NCBI RefSeq assembly: GCF_021018805.1
Contig: NC_086257.1
Coordinates: forward strand, 13,946,693 to 14,010,692
From: Prinia subflava
Lineage: Eukaryota > Chordata > Aves > Passeriformes > Cisticolidae
Direction: 5' to 3'
Length of the DNA stretch: 64,000 bases
This document shows, piece by piece, positions 24,901 through 39,700 of the stretch (its first letter is position 1; every line of letters begins with the position of its first letter). Made by a program: the position numbers and the translations under genes. Below the pieces are notes generated by a model, which was given only the letters and a program-made list of their open reading frames with translations, was not told the origin of the DNA and made no database searches.

Positions 24901-27900
24901 TGAGTAAGATGTAACACTTTTGTGTGTTCTTCTTTAATTTATAGCAATCCATTAAACTGCACAGACTGGTTGAGTCTCATAACAACATCATGGTCACTGT
25001 CTGCAGAAATAAGGAAGGTGACTCCTCTATTGCTTTTTTCGATGTGTTTTGTTTCTGTAGCAATTTATATGAAACTCAAGCATGTAAAGTAACAGATTCG
25101 TTCTAAAGTGGTTTTCCTCTTCGGCTTCTCAGTTCAGTCAACCCACATCTGCACATTCTGCACATTGAGTTTTGACTTATAAATATATTGTGGCACATCA
25201 AGTGTATTAATACTTGAGTGCAGCCTTCACAGAAAACTGTCAGGAAAACTAAGTGGTTTTTCTTAAAGCAGTGTTGACATAGCCAACAACATACCCATTA
25301 AATGGCTGTGAGTCCACCTAATTGCTCCATGCAAAGTCTGTTCATTGTCAAGGTATCTAGAGCACAAACCAAACAGACAAAATCAGATAAAGAAATAAAG
25401 GCTCATCAGTTAGGTCAGTGCCCTGGAACAGTAACCATTGGTTGGGCACCTGGGTACATAATGAGGAATTCTACAGTTGGAATTATGCTTAGGCTTTTCT
25501 TAAATATTGGAGGTTTTATACTTAGGTCCTACTGTGGCCCTTTGTTTATCAGCCATTATAAAGAATTCTATTCAGCAAGTACTTCCTTGTATTTTTTTCC
25601 CTTTGCTACAGAGAAATATATGAAGAACACAAAGTTTGCATTACTTGTCACTTTCAGATTTCCAAGAGCTGGAATCACACCATCTTGTTCCTGGAGATAT
25701 GCTGATTTTGAAAGAGGGCAAAACCCTTTTGCCTTGTGATGCCATCCTGGTCAGTGGGCAGTGCACCGTAAATGAAAGCATGCTGACAGGTACAGCTCAC
25801 CCCTCCCAGGTTTGCCACTTCGAACATCTTGCTGAGAAGGGGATTATTTCAGTTTGATATAACTGAGATTGAATTGTTGTTAATTGTCTGAATAGACAAT
25901 ATGGACTTTAGGAAGGGCAGTTTATCCTTTTCTACCTTCCTGGGGTGCAGCATTTAAGAAAAGGTGAAAATAGAGAATATCATGTCCCTGTCTGCTTGAG
26001 GGAATGTATAGTGACCTGCACATGAGGTTCAAATTAGGTAAACAACCTCTGGCCATTCAAAAGCACTCATGCAACACCAGTTCATGTCTCTTTTTAAGTC
26101 TCTACATCTACAGCCAGGGTTTGGAGTCCTTGGACTTCTTACAGTTCTCAGAGTTACATGAAGCTGCTGTACTGATGCAAAGGAAAACTCTTCTTTGGCA
26201 GTCTATTTGTTTGCTAGGGTTTAAGCTCTATTCACTCTGAAGATGTCAAAATATAAAAGTAAAATTTCTGTAAACTGGTTTCTCTAGTAAATACCTTTAA
26301 CTTACCACCTAGATGTCTAGGTACCTATTTGAAAGTCAGCAGGCTGTTATGAAGAATACTGCAGTTTTCCTCATGTGAGCTAATCTTCCCTAGGAGAAAG
26401 TATTCCAGTAACAAAGACCCACCTACCCCGAGCTGATAATTTCAAGCCCTGGAGAATGTACTGTGCAGAGGATTATAAAAAACATGTCCTCTTCTGTGGA
26501 ACAGAGGTCATCCAGACCAAGGCAGATGACAGAGGAGTGGTGAAAGCTGTGGTGCTGCGGATTGGTCAGTCAACACTTGAGTTCACTTTTCCTTCCATGA
26601 TTTTTCTCACTGGAATAGTCTGAGAATGTACCAAATCACATTAAGTTAAAGGCACAAATCCATATTTACAACAGACAGATGGAGAATCGTTATCCTGGGC
26701 TGGGCTAAGTTATTATGCATAGTTTCTTTTTGCTTGGCATAACTTCTACAAAACTATCAGCATATCATTATGAAAAAGAATATTGCTTTGCTTCTAAGAC
26801 ATTGAAAAACTACTTCCCCCTAAGATAAAACAACTTCTTTTCTATATTCTGCAGATAAGATCACATACACTAGAATGAAACACCTGGGCCTTCTTTCCTA
26901 AGTTGCAGAAATTATGAATAATTTTGAAGCCCCCCATTCTTTGCAGAGAATTTTTTTGAAATATTTTCCTCTTGGAATGATTTTAATTTGTCTGTCCAGG
27001 TTTCAACACAGCCAAGGGGGATCTGGTGAGGTCCATTCTCTACCCTAAACCCATGAACTTCAAGCTGTATAGAGATGCCCTCCGGTTCCTGATGTGCCTC
27101 ATAGCATTTGCAGCCATTGGAATGATCTACACTGTGTGTGTATTTGCACTTAATGGGGTGAGTTACTAAATGCAGGAGAAATGGCTCCCCAGAAAGCCTT
27201 TTAAAGCACTTCACTCATTCTCATGCATCAAGGTCAATGTGAGAAGAGTTAGACTGTAAACAGTATCTCTGCAAATTTTAAAGCCTAATTGATTTAGAAC
27301 TTCAGATGCTTTCAAGAAATCATTTCATGCCATGATAATTATCTGCCAGTGTAAAGTCCAAGCCATAGGTTGCAAAGTTGATTCTGTAATTCAGCTTTTG
27401 AATAATTTTTCTCCTGGGGAATAATCTACAATCAGTTGGCTCAGAAGATTACTTCCCCTTAGGATATCAAAGAAAGTGTGTTTAAGTACTTATTCTTGTA
27501 TCTGCTTTGCAGTTCTTCCTTTTTTTTTTAATTAAACTTCTCCATTGTAATATGTAAAATACATGCTGATGCTATCTCAATCGCTGAAATTTTCTTGTCA
27601 ATCTTTTAAGATTGAATCACAGGATGTACTCAATGCTTTCACTTGTGTGAGGGTTTATCTAAAGGTAGGTGGTAAGCACTTCATTGTAACATAAAATAGA
27701 TACCAAATATTATCAGACTGGTGTGTTCTGTGGTCTGAGACAGTATCATGAAGGGAGAACCAGAACGTGATGGAAATTCAGCACATCAAATACTGCATGA
27801 TTTGCGGTCCAAGTCCCAAGTTCAGAAGTAGTCACAGTAGATCTCTATGATGGCTTGCAAGTGTTTCTGAACTGCAAATCTGCTTTTGTTTGCAGTGTCT

Positions 27901-30900
27901 CAGTCCTGGGACCCCAATTTGAAAAACATTAAATTTTTTAGTATTTATGTGAACTGCCCAGAATAACAGTGCCCACACTCAGCATCCTGGCAGTCAGTTT
28001 TACACTGCCCTCTAAGCTCCCAAATTATAGATTGCTTTTACAAAAGTAACTCTTACTTCCACATCTCTTCCTGCAGGTAAAAACAATTTTCTTTCACAAC
28101 TCCTAGAACATAAGGTCAGAAGAAATCATTAGCTCATACATTCTGCCCTCATTTTCAGCACCATCCCGTATGTCTCACCCGTCACCTTAACAGGGAGTAC
28201 AGAGCTTGCCTGTAGGCATTTGGATGAATGCCCATATGAATAGCACATGTGTGCTGTGTCATGGGAAAATGGGTTTCACTGAGGCTGCAATGATCTAGCT
28301 GGCATGTTTGAACACGTTTTTTGGAGGCGGATGTGAAATGTACTTGGCAGGTTTGTTTGCATGGAGAGTGGATGAAGGCCTGGAGGCTGCTCTTTAGCAG
28401 TGTTGAGGCTTGAAAGCCTCTGGTTAAATTAAGCCTAATAATTTCTTACGGAGATGAATATGGGATAGACCATGGGCAGGAACCTGTACAGCCTGGAGCA
28501 CCTGCAGGGGAGGGGAGGAGGGCTGAAGAGGGCTACACCCAGTGCAGCAGTCTCCTTGCTACTCTCTCCTGATAACTGTCCTTGTTATTATGTCAGGAGG
28601 AGACAGGAGAAGTGGTGAAGAAGGCTTTGGATGTTATCACCATTGCTGTCCCACCAGCTCTGCCAGCTGCCTTGACAACAGGAATCATTTATACCCAACA
28701 GAGGTTGAAGAAAAAGGGCATCTTTTGCATCAGCCCACAGAGGATCAACATATGTGGACAGCTGAACCTTGTCTGCTTTGACAAAGTAATGTCTGTGTGG
28801 TGGTTATGGCCTCATTGGTAATGGGAGCCATGCTGGGGGTGGGAGGCTGGGGTTTGACTGACATTTCCATTGTATTTTAGAAACACAATGACCAGGGCTG
28901 TGTACTTAAGTTCTTGGTGTCTGAACAGAAGCTGTGGCAAATTCTCTTTTTTTCTTGGAATCTAGGAATTATCTGGTAGCCCTTTTGCTCTGCACCATGC
29001 TGGTATTTTCTGGACAATAACTTGTAAAAATAAGTCTTGTTTTTTATTCCTATTGGAGCTCTCATATGAGAAGTTAATTTAAATGTATATTTTAACCTAG
29101 ACTGGCACCTTAACAGAAGATGGCCTGGATCTTTGGGGTTTCCTGCCCTCTGAAAGAAACTGGTAAGGCTCCTTGACACACCAATGGCATCTAAATTTGT
29201 TGGGGTAGTGATTGGATTCTTCTACTAGACAAAGGACCAAATATGAAGGGCAGTTATTGTTAAACAGTTAAGCAGTTTGAAGTTTCCCATGTTTAGATTT
29301 TAAATTTTATTTCTATATCCTCTGGAAAATGATTTGTTTGCCTTATCCCAGGGGTCCTGCTCCACATGAAAAGATGCAGCCATTGTTGCCAGCATTTGGG
29401 TCAGCATGTCTGGGCAGACAGTGTTCAGTAAACAGGCTGGGTTAGAGCTCAAAGCTGCAGTGTAACCCCAATCCTTTATGACAGGAAGCCACTGTTACCC
29501 ACAAGATCGACACTCTGTCCGTGCAGTGGCCTTGATTTCACCCATTTACACTTCCAGAAATGTGCATACACAGAGTTGCTCAAACTTATATCAGCTTCAG
29601 AACTCAAAGAATATTTGCACGAGCCACAAGGAAGGTATTTTATAATAATCTGTTCCTCTCTCCATGCCACTGTACTCCCTAACTAGGCACAACACCCCTG
29701 ATTTGAGCATGTGTATCCCAGCTTAAATTGGGCTCATAGAAAGCAGTTCATGGGGGAGGATAAGTCCCCAGAACATGCATGTGGTCTGGTTTCAGGATGG
29801 GACTTTAACTGCCCCAAATTTAGGACTTTTTTTCTGTTAGTCTTATGTTGTTTAGTGTTCTCTGAGAGTAACCTTTTTGTTCTCTTTTGCTTTAGCTTTC
29901 AGGATATTCACCGTTTCCCTGCAGACCATGGCCTGCCTTGGGGCCCAGTGTTCAAAGCACTGGCAGTTTGTCATTCATTAATTGTTTGGGAGGGCAAGAT
30001 CCAAGGAGACCCACTGGATGTGAAAATGTTCGAGGCCACTGACTGGGTAAAGCTGTGATTTGTTGTTATGCAAACAGTGGGGAGATCACCTTGCCATCTC
30101 AGGTTTAGCCAGACACCTATCAAAATTATGAAAAACTCAGGAATTCTATTAAATTACTCCTGTGAAACAAGAATTGAGTTTCTTTTGACATTAAAAAATA
30201 TTTTTGTTCCTCACAAGCATGTTGTGATGATAAAAAAATCTGGATGATTTGTGGAATACTTCAAGAGCAGAGCTTTCTACATGAATACAAATTCTTGTGT
30301 ATTATTTTCTCATTGAGTCTATGTTATATCTAAAGATTTATCTTTATTTAAGTGTGTTGTAATGAATAAAGGATGTATTGTCAGTGAGAGGACATAGTCT
30401 ATTTATTGTGCAAGGCTACAGCATTGTCTTAGTGAACCTAGTGAGGCTTTCTATTTGATTGCCAAGAGAGGCAGTGAATTTTCCATTACTGGAAGTTTTT
30501 AGTTTGACATCAGACAGACCTCTCCCAGGAATGAATAAGATATCTTGTTTAGAGGCAAGGAATAGCTCTGAATGGATCCTTGAGGTTCCTTTCAGCTACA
30601 CTGGTGTTGCAGTCTGCAATATTTTTGTCTTTCAATGCACAGGTGATAGATGATTCCAGCAGACACCAGTTTGAAGGTCAAGGATCCACACATGCCACAG
30701 TTGTTAGACCTGGACTTAAATCCACCACTGTAAGTTATTTGCAAGATTCACATCCATGATCAAGTTAGACTTTCATTGTAAAGGTTACCTTTCAGTATAG
30801 GAAAGCTTGGGTGTCTTTGTCCAAGAGAGCTCTTCCCCACTTTGTCTTTCCTGTACTGCCTGCAGATTGCTCTCTCTGATTACAGATGCCTGGGGAAGCT

Positions 30901-33900
30901 TGCTGCTCACACCAGAAACAGGGGGATGCTGGATTAGAGGTTTTCCAGCTCAGAGATTTGCCTGTCCTTGAGGCTTGAGACTCAGTCTGAACTCAGCTGA
31001 GTGGGGAATGCGGTCTGGTGGCTGATGTCAGACCCTTACTGGTGACATACACTGGCGGGACACTCTCTGACAAACATTTTCCCTTTGCAAGACCAGTGTA
31101 AGACCTAACAAAGTCTTACTAAAGAAACAGGACTAGTAAATTCCTTTCAGTAAATTACATTTAGTAGTGTGCTAAAATTGTCAGTGAACTTTCCCACTGC
31201 TTAAGCTAAATATTTCTGCATAAATTTAATCTCATCTTTATGTACCAGTCATTTCTGTCTGAATGTGACAAATTAGCCCATTTTACGTAGCTAGCTTCTT
31301 ACTATGGCCCAAAAGACAGACCTAAAATTCTTCAGTCTGAGTTTAAAGTCCTAGCTAGAGTGTGTAATCCACTTGCTTTTCTCCTAGGCCCCAGTGGAAG
31401 GAATTACCATTTTACATCAGTTCCCATTTTCCTCAGCCTTGCAAAGAATGTCTGTCATTGCCCAGGAAATTGGTGGGGATCCACAGGCCTTCATAAAAGG
31501 GGCTCCTGAAATTGTAGCCATGCTGTGTAGAGCAGAAACAGGTAACAAACATTTATAAATGTATCCTAGAAACAGCTATGTATAATTGACTTTGGATGGT
31601 GCAATGAAATGGAAGGCCCAAATAGATTTCTGTCTAAGACTTTATACTAAAGCCATAAAAGTGTCTCTGTTGTATTCCAAGTCTAAGGCTAAGCTCTCAC
31701 ACAGCTCTTCTTAACAAAAAAGGACTTTGAGAGAGATAAGAGATGAAAGTAACTACCAACTCCTGTACATGGTGTACAGTCTCTGGCAGAATAGATATTT
31801 GGAAAAGTGGTCTACAGGTCTGCCCCCACTCAAAAAAGTTGGGCTTTTTTTCTCCAAACATTTGGAGGGCAGCTAGAGAAGCACAGATCCTTCATGACGC
31901 CCTGGAAGATGGTAAGTCTTTGCAGTTTAGGACCTAAGTTCAAAATTATAAAGGAAAGGCAAAGATTTTCTTACTGAACAAAATTAAGTTCAACCCCTTT
32001 CTTTGATGTGCTTGGCCTATTGGTAGACTCCAGGTCTACAGGCCCTCTGGGACACAAACCTTCCCTGCTCCAAGGCTTCCTTTTACTGGAAAGCAGTTGA
32101 ATGCTGTAATAAACTGTCTTTTCCTCTTTTGTACAGTCCCATCAAACTTTGAAAGCAAGCTCCTGCTCTACACAGCACAGGGCTTTCGGGTCATCGGACT
32201 GGCCTGTAAATCCCTGCAGGCAGGGAAGCTGCCTGCTGCTCTGACAAGGTAAGCCACAGAACTCTGCTCCTGGCCACCTTCGGCCATGGGCACCACCACA
32301 GAGCACCATCACCACATCACTCCTGCCAAGAGCAGGGTCATTGGTCCAATCATTTAACTTTCTAGCTTCTGCTGTGTTTAGTTTCTAAACAATTCAGCAA
32401 ACCCTGCTATTATGCTGATGGTATTAGTTTTTCAGAAGCCTCACAAAAGAACACTTACACAGGAATCCATATAGTTTTTCCCAAATCCCTTTTGCTTTTG
32501 CCTGTGATACTCCAGAAACACCACTTCTGAAATATCTGCAGTTACTGAGCAGATACTGCAGTTACAGATCAGATTACTGATCTGCTGTCCTCTCTCTTTC
32601 CTAGCTGCAGGTCCTAACCCAGGTGAGAATCCCTTGCTTTTTCACAGGTATTTTTGCTTTGCTGAAAGGGCCAGTGACACTGAGGCAGAGTGCAAGTGGT
32701 TACATAACTCTTGTGACAGGTGTCAGACCTATCCAGCCCAATGAGCAAATGTGTGTGAAATGGCCCAGATTTTGCAGTTGTGTTTGCAGTTACAGCATGT
32801 GGGATATTTATGCTGCCAGGAGAAAGGAGAAAGCTGCTGGTCAAACACCAGATCTGCTGTGAAAGCAGTGACCATTCAGGCACCACTTGACTCAGCTACT
32901 CTGACTGTCATGCAAGAGTTTGACATCTCCTTGGTGTCTAAAATAAGTGCATGAAAGCTTCTTTCCACATTCTTCAGAGTCGACCTGTGTACCTGAGAGA
33001 CCTCTAGTTCATGACTCAGGGATGGGGTGTCTACTAAATCCTGTTCTCAACTGCATGTGTTCAACTCTAAAAAAGCAATAGCACAGGTGAAAAGAAGGAA
33101 AACACAATTGGAGTTGACACAGGCTGTTTGCTTAGGTCCAGCTGTCAAGAGGAGCAGACACATCAACTAAGGTGTATTTCTTTGTTGTACAGTCCTCAAA
33201 TGAGAAGGTCTAGTGTGCAGGAACTTTCCAAATCAGTCCACCACAGTTTAGGAGTCTTGCAGGAAATTCAGGGTTCTGGTACTCAATTAGCACTGCTGGT
33301 ATTGAAATAGCTGCACAAAAGGCAGACATCCTGGCACTGCAGAAAATAGACAAATTATTTAAATTCTTTTGAGTTAGGTGGGGTGGTTGAGAGTTATAAC
33401 TGGCTATCACCAAATCCAATGGTGATAAAGTTAAAATTAATAATTAAATCTGTCTGTTACTTTTTGACTATTAGGGAGGAAGTAGAATCTGATCTGACAT
33501 TCCTGGGTCTGCTGATAATGGAGAATCGATTAAAGAAGGAGACAAAGCCTGTTCTGGAAGAGCTCAGTGCTGCCCGCATCAGGAGCGTCATGGTCACAGG
33601 TATCTAAAAAAGGTGGATTATTTTTGTGGTCACTGACCCAGACAGTGTGTCCACCAATGTTTAAATGAAAAGTCTGCTGTTGTCAACACCACTGGTAGGA
33701 AGGCACATATATTTAATCCAAAAGGCATCTGTGTTTTAATAATGACATAGGGTGAACCATGTTCTCTCTGGCAATTTCACCAGGCTGTGTCTGATTCTAA
33801 AGTTTTTCCATTGTCCAAAGACTTGGGCCTCATCCCTTTCAGCCCACATACATCAAAGTCAATCAATAAGAATCAGGGATACCAGCAGCAACTTAGCACT

Positions 33901-36677
33901 GAACTCCCTTGTTTTTTTTTTTGTTTTTTTTTTTTTTTTTGTCTGAAACAAATAATCCAAGAGCATATTCCCCATATGGATTTCTTCAAGCTGAATATGA
34001 AAATACTTCATGTCCATATCAAAACATTTCCAAATGAAAATATGTTTAATGATTGAGACAAATCTTATCTGCAAAGTTTTAGTCTTTATCAAAAGTTTAA
34101 AAGTTATGTACAGGTACTGAAATCCTACTGATTCTTCTGGATATATTTGAAAACTCAGAATTCAGGCTAATGAATAAACAATCCCTCACTGCAGAAATTT
34201 TTAAATAACACTTCCTTTGATTTTTGTAGGGGACAACCTTCAGACAGCTATAACAGTTGCCAAAAATGCTGGCATGATTGCTCCAACACACAGAGTGATT
34301 CTTGTGGAAGCAGACAAAATGCCTGGATCTTTTTCAGCATCTATAACCTGGAAATCCCTAGAAGAAAACAAACTTGAAGATTACAGAAGCCTGGTGAGCA
34401 TATCAGAAGCAGGTTTTGTACAGCAGAAAAACAAAATAAGATGGAGTGCTTTAAATAAGGAATAGGATTATGCTGGTATAACTGAGAACTGCCATTCACC
34501 ATCAGAATATGTGCTAGAAGAGTGTTTATGCAGAGAGGATCTTTATAAAAATGTGCTCCTGTAGAGTTTACTTCCTAGCATATTATCCTCTAGCTAACTG
34601 CCTAGCTGGGTTTGAGACCAGCTTTGCAGAAATCCCAAAAAGATTTATCTCTACCCCTCACGCCTAGCTGATGCCAGTTTAAATGCTTCCTTTCCCTGCA
34701 AGATAAATTTGATGGTATAGATGTGGACTTAAAATCTGTGGAGCTGCATTGAACTAGCCAGCCCCGTTCAAGCAGGTAGAGTGTTAGCACTTTCCCATAC
34801 CTGCAGAATTGAAACACAGTCCACTCGAGGAATTGCACATACACAGTGAATCATAGGCAAGCCAGGCTAAGAAATTTATTTTATCAAGCATCTCCACAGA
34901 GAAGCTGGGATGAAGACCAGTTGCTTTCTCCCTGAAGAGTTAGTCTGAAGGTGCTGACCCTTCTCTGGGAATTACAGAGTCAGGCAGATGGTAGGGAACA
35001 CCTACAGGGGCTTTGAGTGGCTCCTCAGCCTGAGCAACTTCTGCCCTGTTTCACTGCATGAAGACTTGCTTAGATGTGCCCATCTGCTGTCTCTAGCCCC
35101 TCTCATTTCCAGTGCAGCCCACCAGACTGGCACTGTTGCATGAATTCTACCAAATGCAACAATTCATGTGATAGAACTCATGTGATGAACACCCAGTTAA
35201 CACTGAAATTATTGGTGTTATGTGCCTCAATCCCTTTACAAATCCAAGCAAAAGCAATGGGCCTTGAATCCAAGTCTCCCAGAGCCTTCAAAAGCACCCT
35301 CCCCATGGTATGTCCTTTACTTTATCTGTAGTAGTGTCTGTGTAAATGCAGAGTAGCTTTTGAGGGCCTGGGCACAGCACTCATTCTGTCTTATTTTATA
35401 GGTGGATGACAGTCAGGCTGAGCCAGGAATCAGGCTGGCATTGGGATCAGGCCAGTATCATTTTGCCATGAGTGGAAAATCTTACCAAATTGTAGCACAA
35501 CATTTCAGTCACTTACTTCCAAAGGTAAGATTTGGGTTATTTAACTGAAGTAGCCTTGCCATTCAGGAGATACAAATTGTCCCAGTACAATTAGCTGAAG
35601 AGACTTGTATTAGGACATCTTCTGGGAACCCTGAAATACTTACAGGCTGGATGAATCTCTGATTATTATATGGTGAAGGATCTGAAAATCCCTGTATTTT
35701 TCTCTGCACATGAGAGGAGCAGGCATGCCTTAAGGTGTGAAGACATGATTTAAAACATTTGTGCCCCTATTCCCACTCCTTGCCCAACACTGACTCTGAC
35801 CTGTTTTAAAGAACAGGAGAAAATGTGATATTACACATGGTGCAATTCAGCATAGCTTGTTTGTTCCATGGACAGGATAGTCTCATGAATTCTCTTCTTA
35901 TAACTCCCTGCCTGGTAATCTATGTTCATCAAGTAACTCAAATGGCATACCAGGCCTCTTCTCCTTATTGTCATTGTTACTTTTTCAAAACATTGATTAA
36001 GATCCTCTTTATCTTTGATCATCAGCATTTCTTGCTTCAGAGTCTATAACCAGTTGTTTATACTTGACGATTTTCATTCCAATTGTTACAGAAATCACTT
36101 ATTTCAAGTGTTTTAAAAATAATTTCCTACTTTTCTCGTTATAGCTCTTGCTGAATGGAACAGTTTTTGCTAGAATGTCTCCTAGTCAGAAATCCAGCCT
36201 GGTAGAAGAGTTTCAGAAGCTGGAGTAAGTTGCTAATGAATTTGAAAGTGTTTGAATTTTCAGGCTTGAAAAGAGTCTAGTAAGAGCTAGCTTTTGTCTG
36301 GCATAGAATTTCATGGAACTGCACAAAACTGAAACCTCCACACATCTGCAAGTTGGCAATTAAATTCCAAAAGACTGTTAAAAAAGAGACACTGAATGCC
36401 ACACTGGTTTGGAAACCTGTTGAAGATCAAAGACTTCCATGGTCCTGGCTTTTGTTTGTTCATATCATCCTTAACTTTTACTTTACTCTGGGCCTAAAGG
36501 ATTGACACTTGTCTTCCCAAGATTTTTTAGCATCTCTCCCAGAACTGCAGCTTCTCTAAGCTTGCTGTCTTTTTACCATGCTACTGCTGGTTCAATGTGA
36601 TGGGTTAGAAAATACGGCAGGGCAGTCTGGATTGTTCACAGTAACAGTGAGATATATATACACACACACACACATAC

Positions 36678-36719
<42 letters not shown>

Positions 36720-39700
36720 CTAAGTCATAGGCATCTTGTTGCCTGTTGCTCAGCTGTATCCCAAGTCTTTTGAGGACCCTCACCCTTACTTCACCCCAAG
36801 CCTTGTGCTAGAGCAAAGTGAACTTTAGGCTATTCAGATTATCAGTCTGGTGTGTGCAGTTGTGAGCACCTCAACTGCTGGTCAGACAGGCTTTAACTTT
36901 CCAGAAAAGCTTTTAACAAAAATCTTGCATAACTTGCATAAATGACTTGCATGGAGCAGGCTCTGATTCCTCACTTGCCTTCTCACTTTATTTTTTAGTT
37001 ACTTTGTGGGGATGTGTGGAGATGGAGCCAATGACTGTGGGGTAAGTGAAATACTTTTACAGTATATTTTAAAAATGAGAAATTAATGCAATGCCAGTAA
37101 AATATTCCAAACTGAGCACATGCTGGAGATGGGAGTGTGTCACTTATTCACAGAGCAGCTGTACTATCAGCAGTAGTGATTTAGTGATGTGTGGTCCTTA
37201 CCATGCAAGAGTTGTCCTAGGAAGAGATTTTTGCAGTTTGTGATCTCAAAGACTGGTTCATTTTCTTTGCAAAAGCCACCAGAAGATTCTCATGGGGGAA
37301 GCTAGAAGGGAACCTAGACTAGCTGCATAAAATGTGAGAGCAAACAAGTGCTGCAAAAGGAGGCAGAGCCAAACCTGTCTTCTGCAGCTGGCAGTGGATG
37401 GTTGTGGGGTCTGTGGAAAATGAACTTTCCCATGCTCTCATCCCCATTGTTTCCCTGGACTTGGCATCTCACTGGAGGAACCCTCAGGGTGGAGCACACC
37501 CAGGGATTGAAGAGAGACTGCTGTCACAGAACACATCCTGTAATGAGGGGTCACTGCTTGCTGACATGAAAGTTGCTGTGTCTTCCTAGTGAGCACTAAG
37601 GAGGAATGTGACTTTCAGGCTTTGAAAGTGGCACATGCAGGGATATCACTGTCGGAGCAGGAGGCGTCTGTGGCTTCACCTTTCACATCCCAAACACCCA
37701 GCATAGCCTGTGTTCCAGAGCTGATCAGGTAAGTGTGGGGTTTTGTTTCCTATTTCATAAAGAAGAAAGTTCCCACTCCTCTCAAACACTAGTCTTGGGT
37801 ATTGTCATCGAGTCACAATCTGCGTATCTAGAGAAAAAGAAATGTCTCTGACCTTGAAATTGCCATTTGCCTAGTCCCTACCTGAAATTTCTTTAAGAGA
37901 CATTAATTATCATAAGAGGAGGACATTTACAGTTGAGCTTTATGTCATCAAAATTATTTTAAATGCAAAAGAAATAACAAAATGAACAATCCTCTATAAA
38001 GCTGAATTGAATGTCCACCAGCCAACCAGCCAACCTGGACATGAATTTCAGGTCCTACCTCTGATATTGTATGCTAGTAAAATATGGCATCTGTTATGCC
38101 AGGATCCTGATTTTGCTTACTGAGGCATTTGAATAGCCAGGGAGAGAGCATTATCCTGATTGGATATTATATGTTCACTGCAGGAGCAGAGGACTTGTTA
38201 GTTCTGAACTCACTGAGCAGCTCCTTGACTTTGTAAGTTCTTCCTCATACAGAGTTGTTACCTACATTATTAATGTCAGCAGAAAAAGTTGCTGGGGTAA
38301 ATTGTAGTCTACAGAACACAGGTGATTGGAACCAAGCCGATTTCATTGAACAAGATATCTACAGGTGAAGGTTTTACTTTCCTTTATGTCAGATTTTACT
38401 TATTTCACCTCCCAGCAAGACACTGGTAGAGGCCTCTCTGCTTGTGACACATGCCTTGTTTTTCAATAACTTTTTGAGAGAACTGGCACCAGGAGCAGAC
38501 CCATCACCTAACTGCTGTACTTTATTTATGCATTCACACAGGGAAGGCCGTGCTGCTCTTGTCACCTCCTTCTGCATGTTCAAGTACATGGCACTGTACA
38601 GCACAATCCAGTACCTTGGTGTTCTCCTGCTTTACTGGGTATGTATTGGGAACACATTGGCTGGAACTGGAGAAGCTACTATTTCCTTGAAGGAGAAATA
38701 GGGCATAAAAGCCACGTGAAACTAGGAGATGGAGCTTTACCTGTACCTGAGCTGCAAACTTCTGTGGTGTGATCATATGGTCCTCCTGCACTCTCAGCAG
38801 AAAACTGGCAAGATTCTTCCCATGAACTTCAGCCAGAGGGCTCAAGATCCAAGCTGGGCAAAAAGAAAGCTGAGATACTAAATGGTGTTTTGGATGAGGG
38901 CATATGTCTGTGAAAAGGAAGAATCTGGTGTAAGCATATGCTGTTACAATTTATTCAGCATTTAAAGCATGAATTAACTTGACAGTAAGCAAATCCCCTG
39001 GAGTGCCTTAAACCACTTTTGCATGGCTTTTTCCCAGATGGAGAGGAGGGCTTTGTGTTCAGAAGTAACCCAGCAGTGAGAAATCAGTCTCTTCAAATAT
39101 TCTTCTCTTTTATTGCCTGGAGTGAACTGAAAGTGTAGCTAGTCCCAACAATGTGCAAAATGAGAATATTCACCGCAGGCCCAATGGCAAGGAACCTCTT
39201 GGCAGGGTGGTGAAATGTGTGGTCTCCTTATCTGCAGAGTAGATTTCAGAACAAACAGGAGTAGCTCCATGGATATAATAGGGTTTTCTGGAGAGGATAT
39301 AAAATGCCCACGACAAATGTCTGATTTGTGATATTTTTTCTTTGTTTTCCTCTTTTCAGCAACTAAACTCCTTTGGGAATTACCAATTTTTGTTCCAAGA
39401 TCTGGCTATTACCACTGTAATTGGTGTGACAAGTAAGGCCCTTAGTCATCCTATGTATTAATGAGAGAATGACCTCAAATATTTTTCTCCTCCTTGGAAA
39501 TGCATAATTCTACATACATAAAGGAAGAAAATGAAGGCCAAGCTTTCTGCAGACTAAACGTGCTCTATGTAGAATACAGGATGTTTAGATTAGTAGAAGA
39601 GGGGTATTGGTGTAGAAAAGCCCTGAAGGTGGGAAGTACTTAATGGTGCATTTGCTGAGTGTGTAGGTTGTTGCCAACAGGGGTGCTATCTTTAGGAGCA

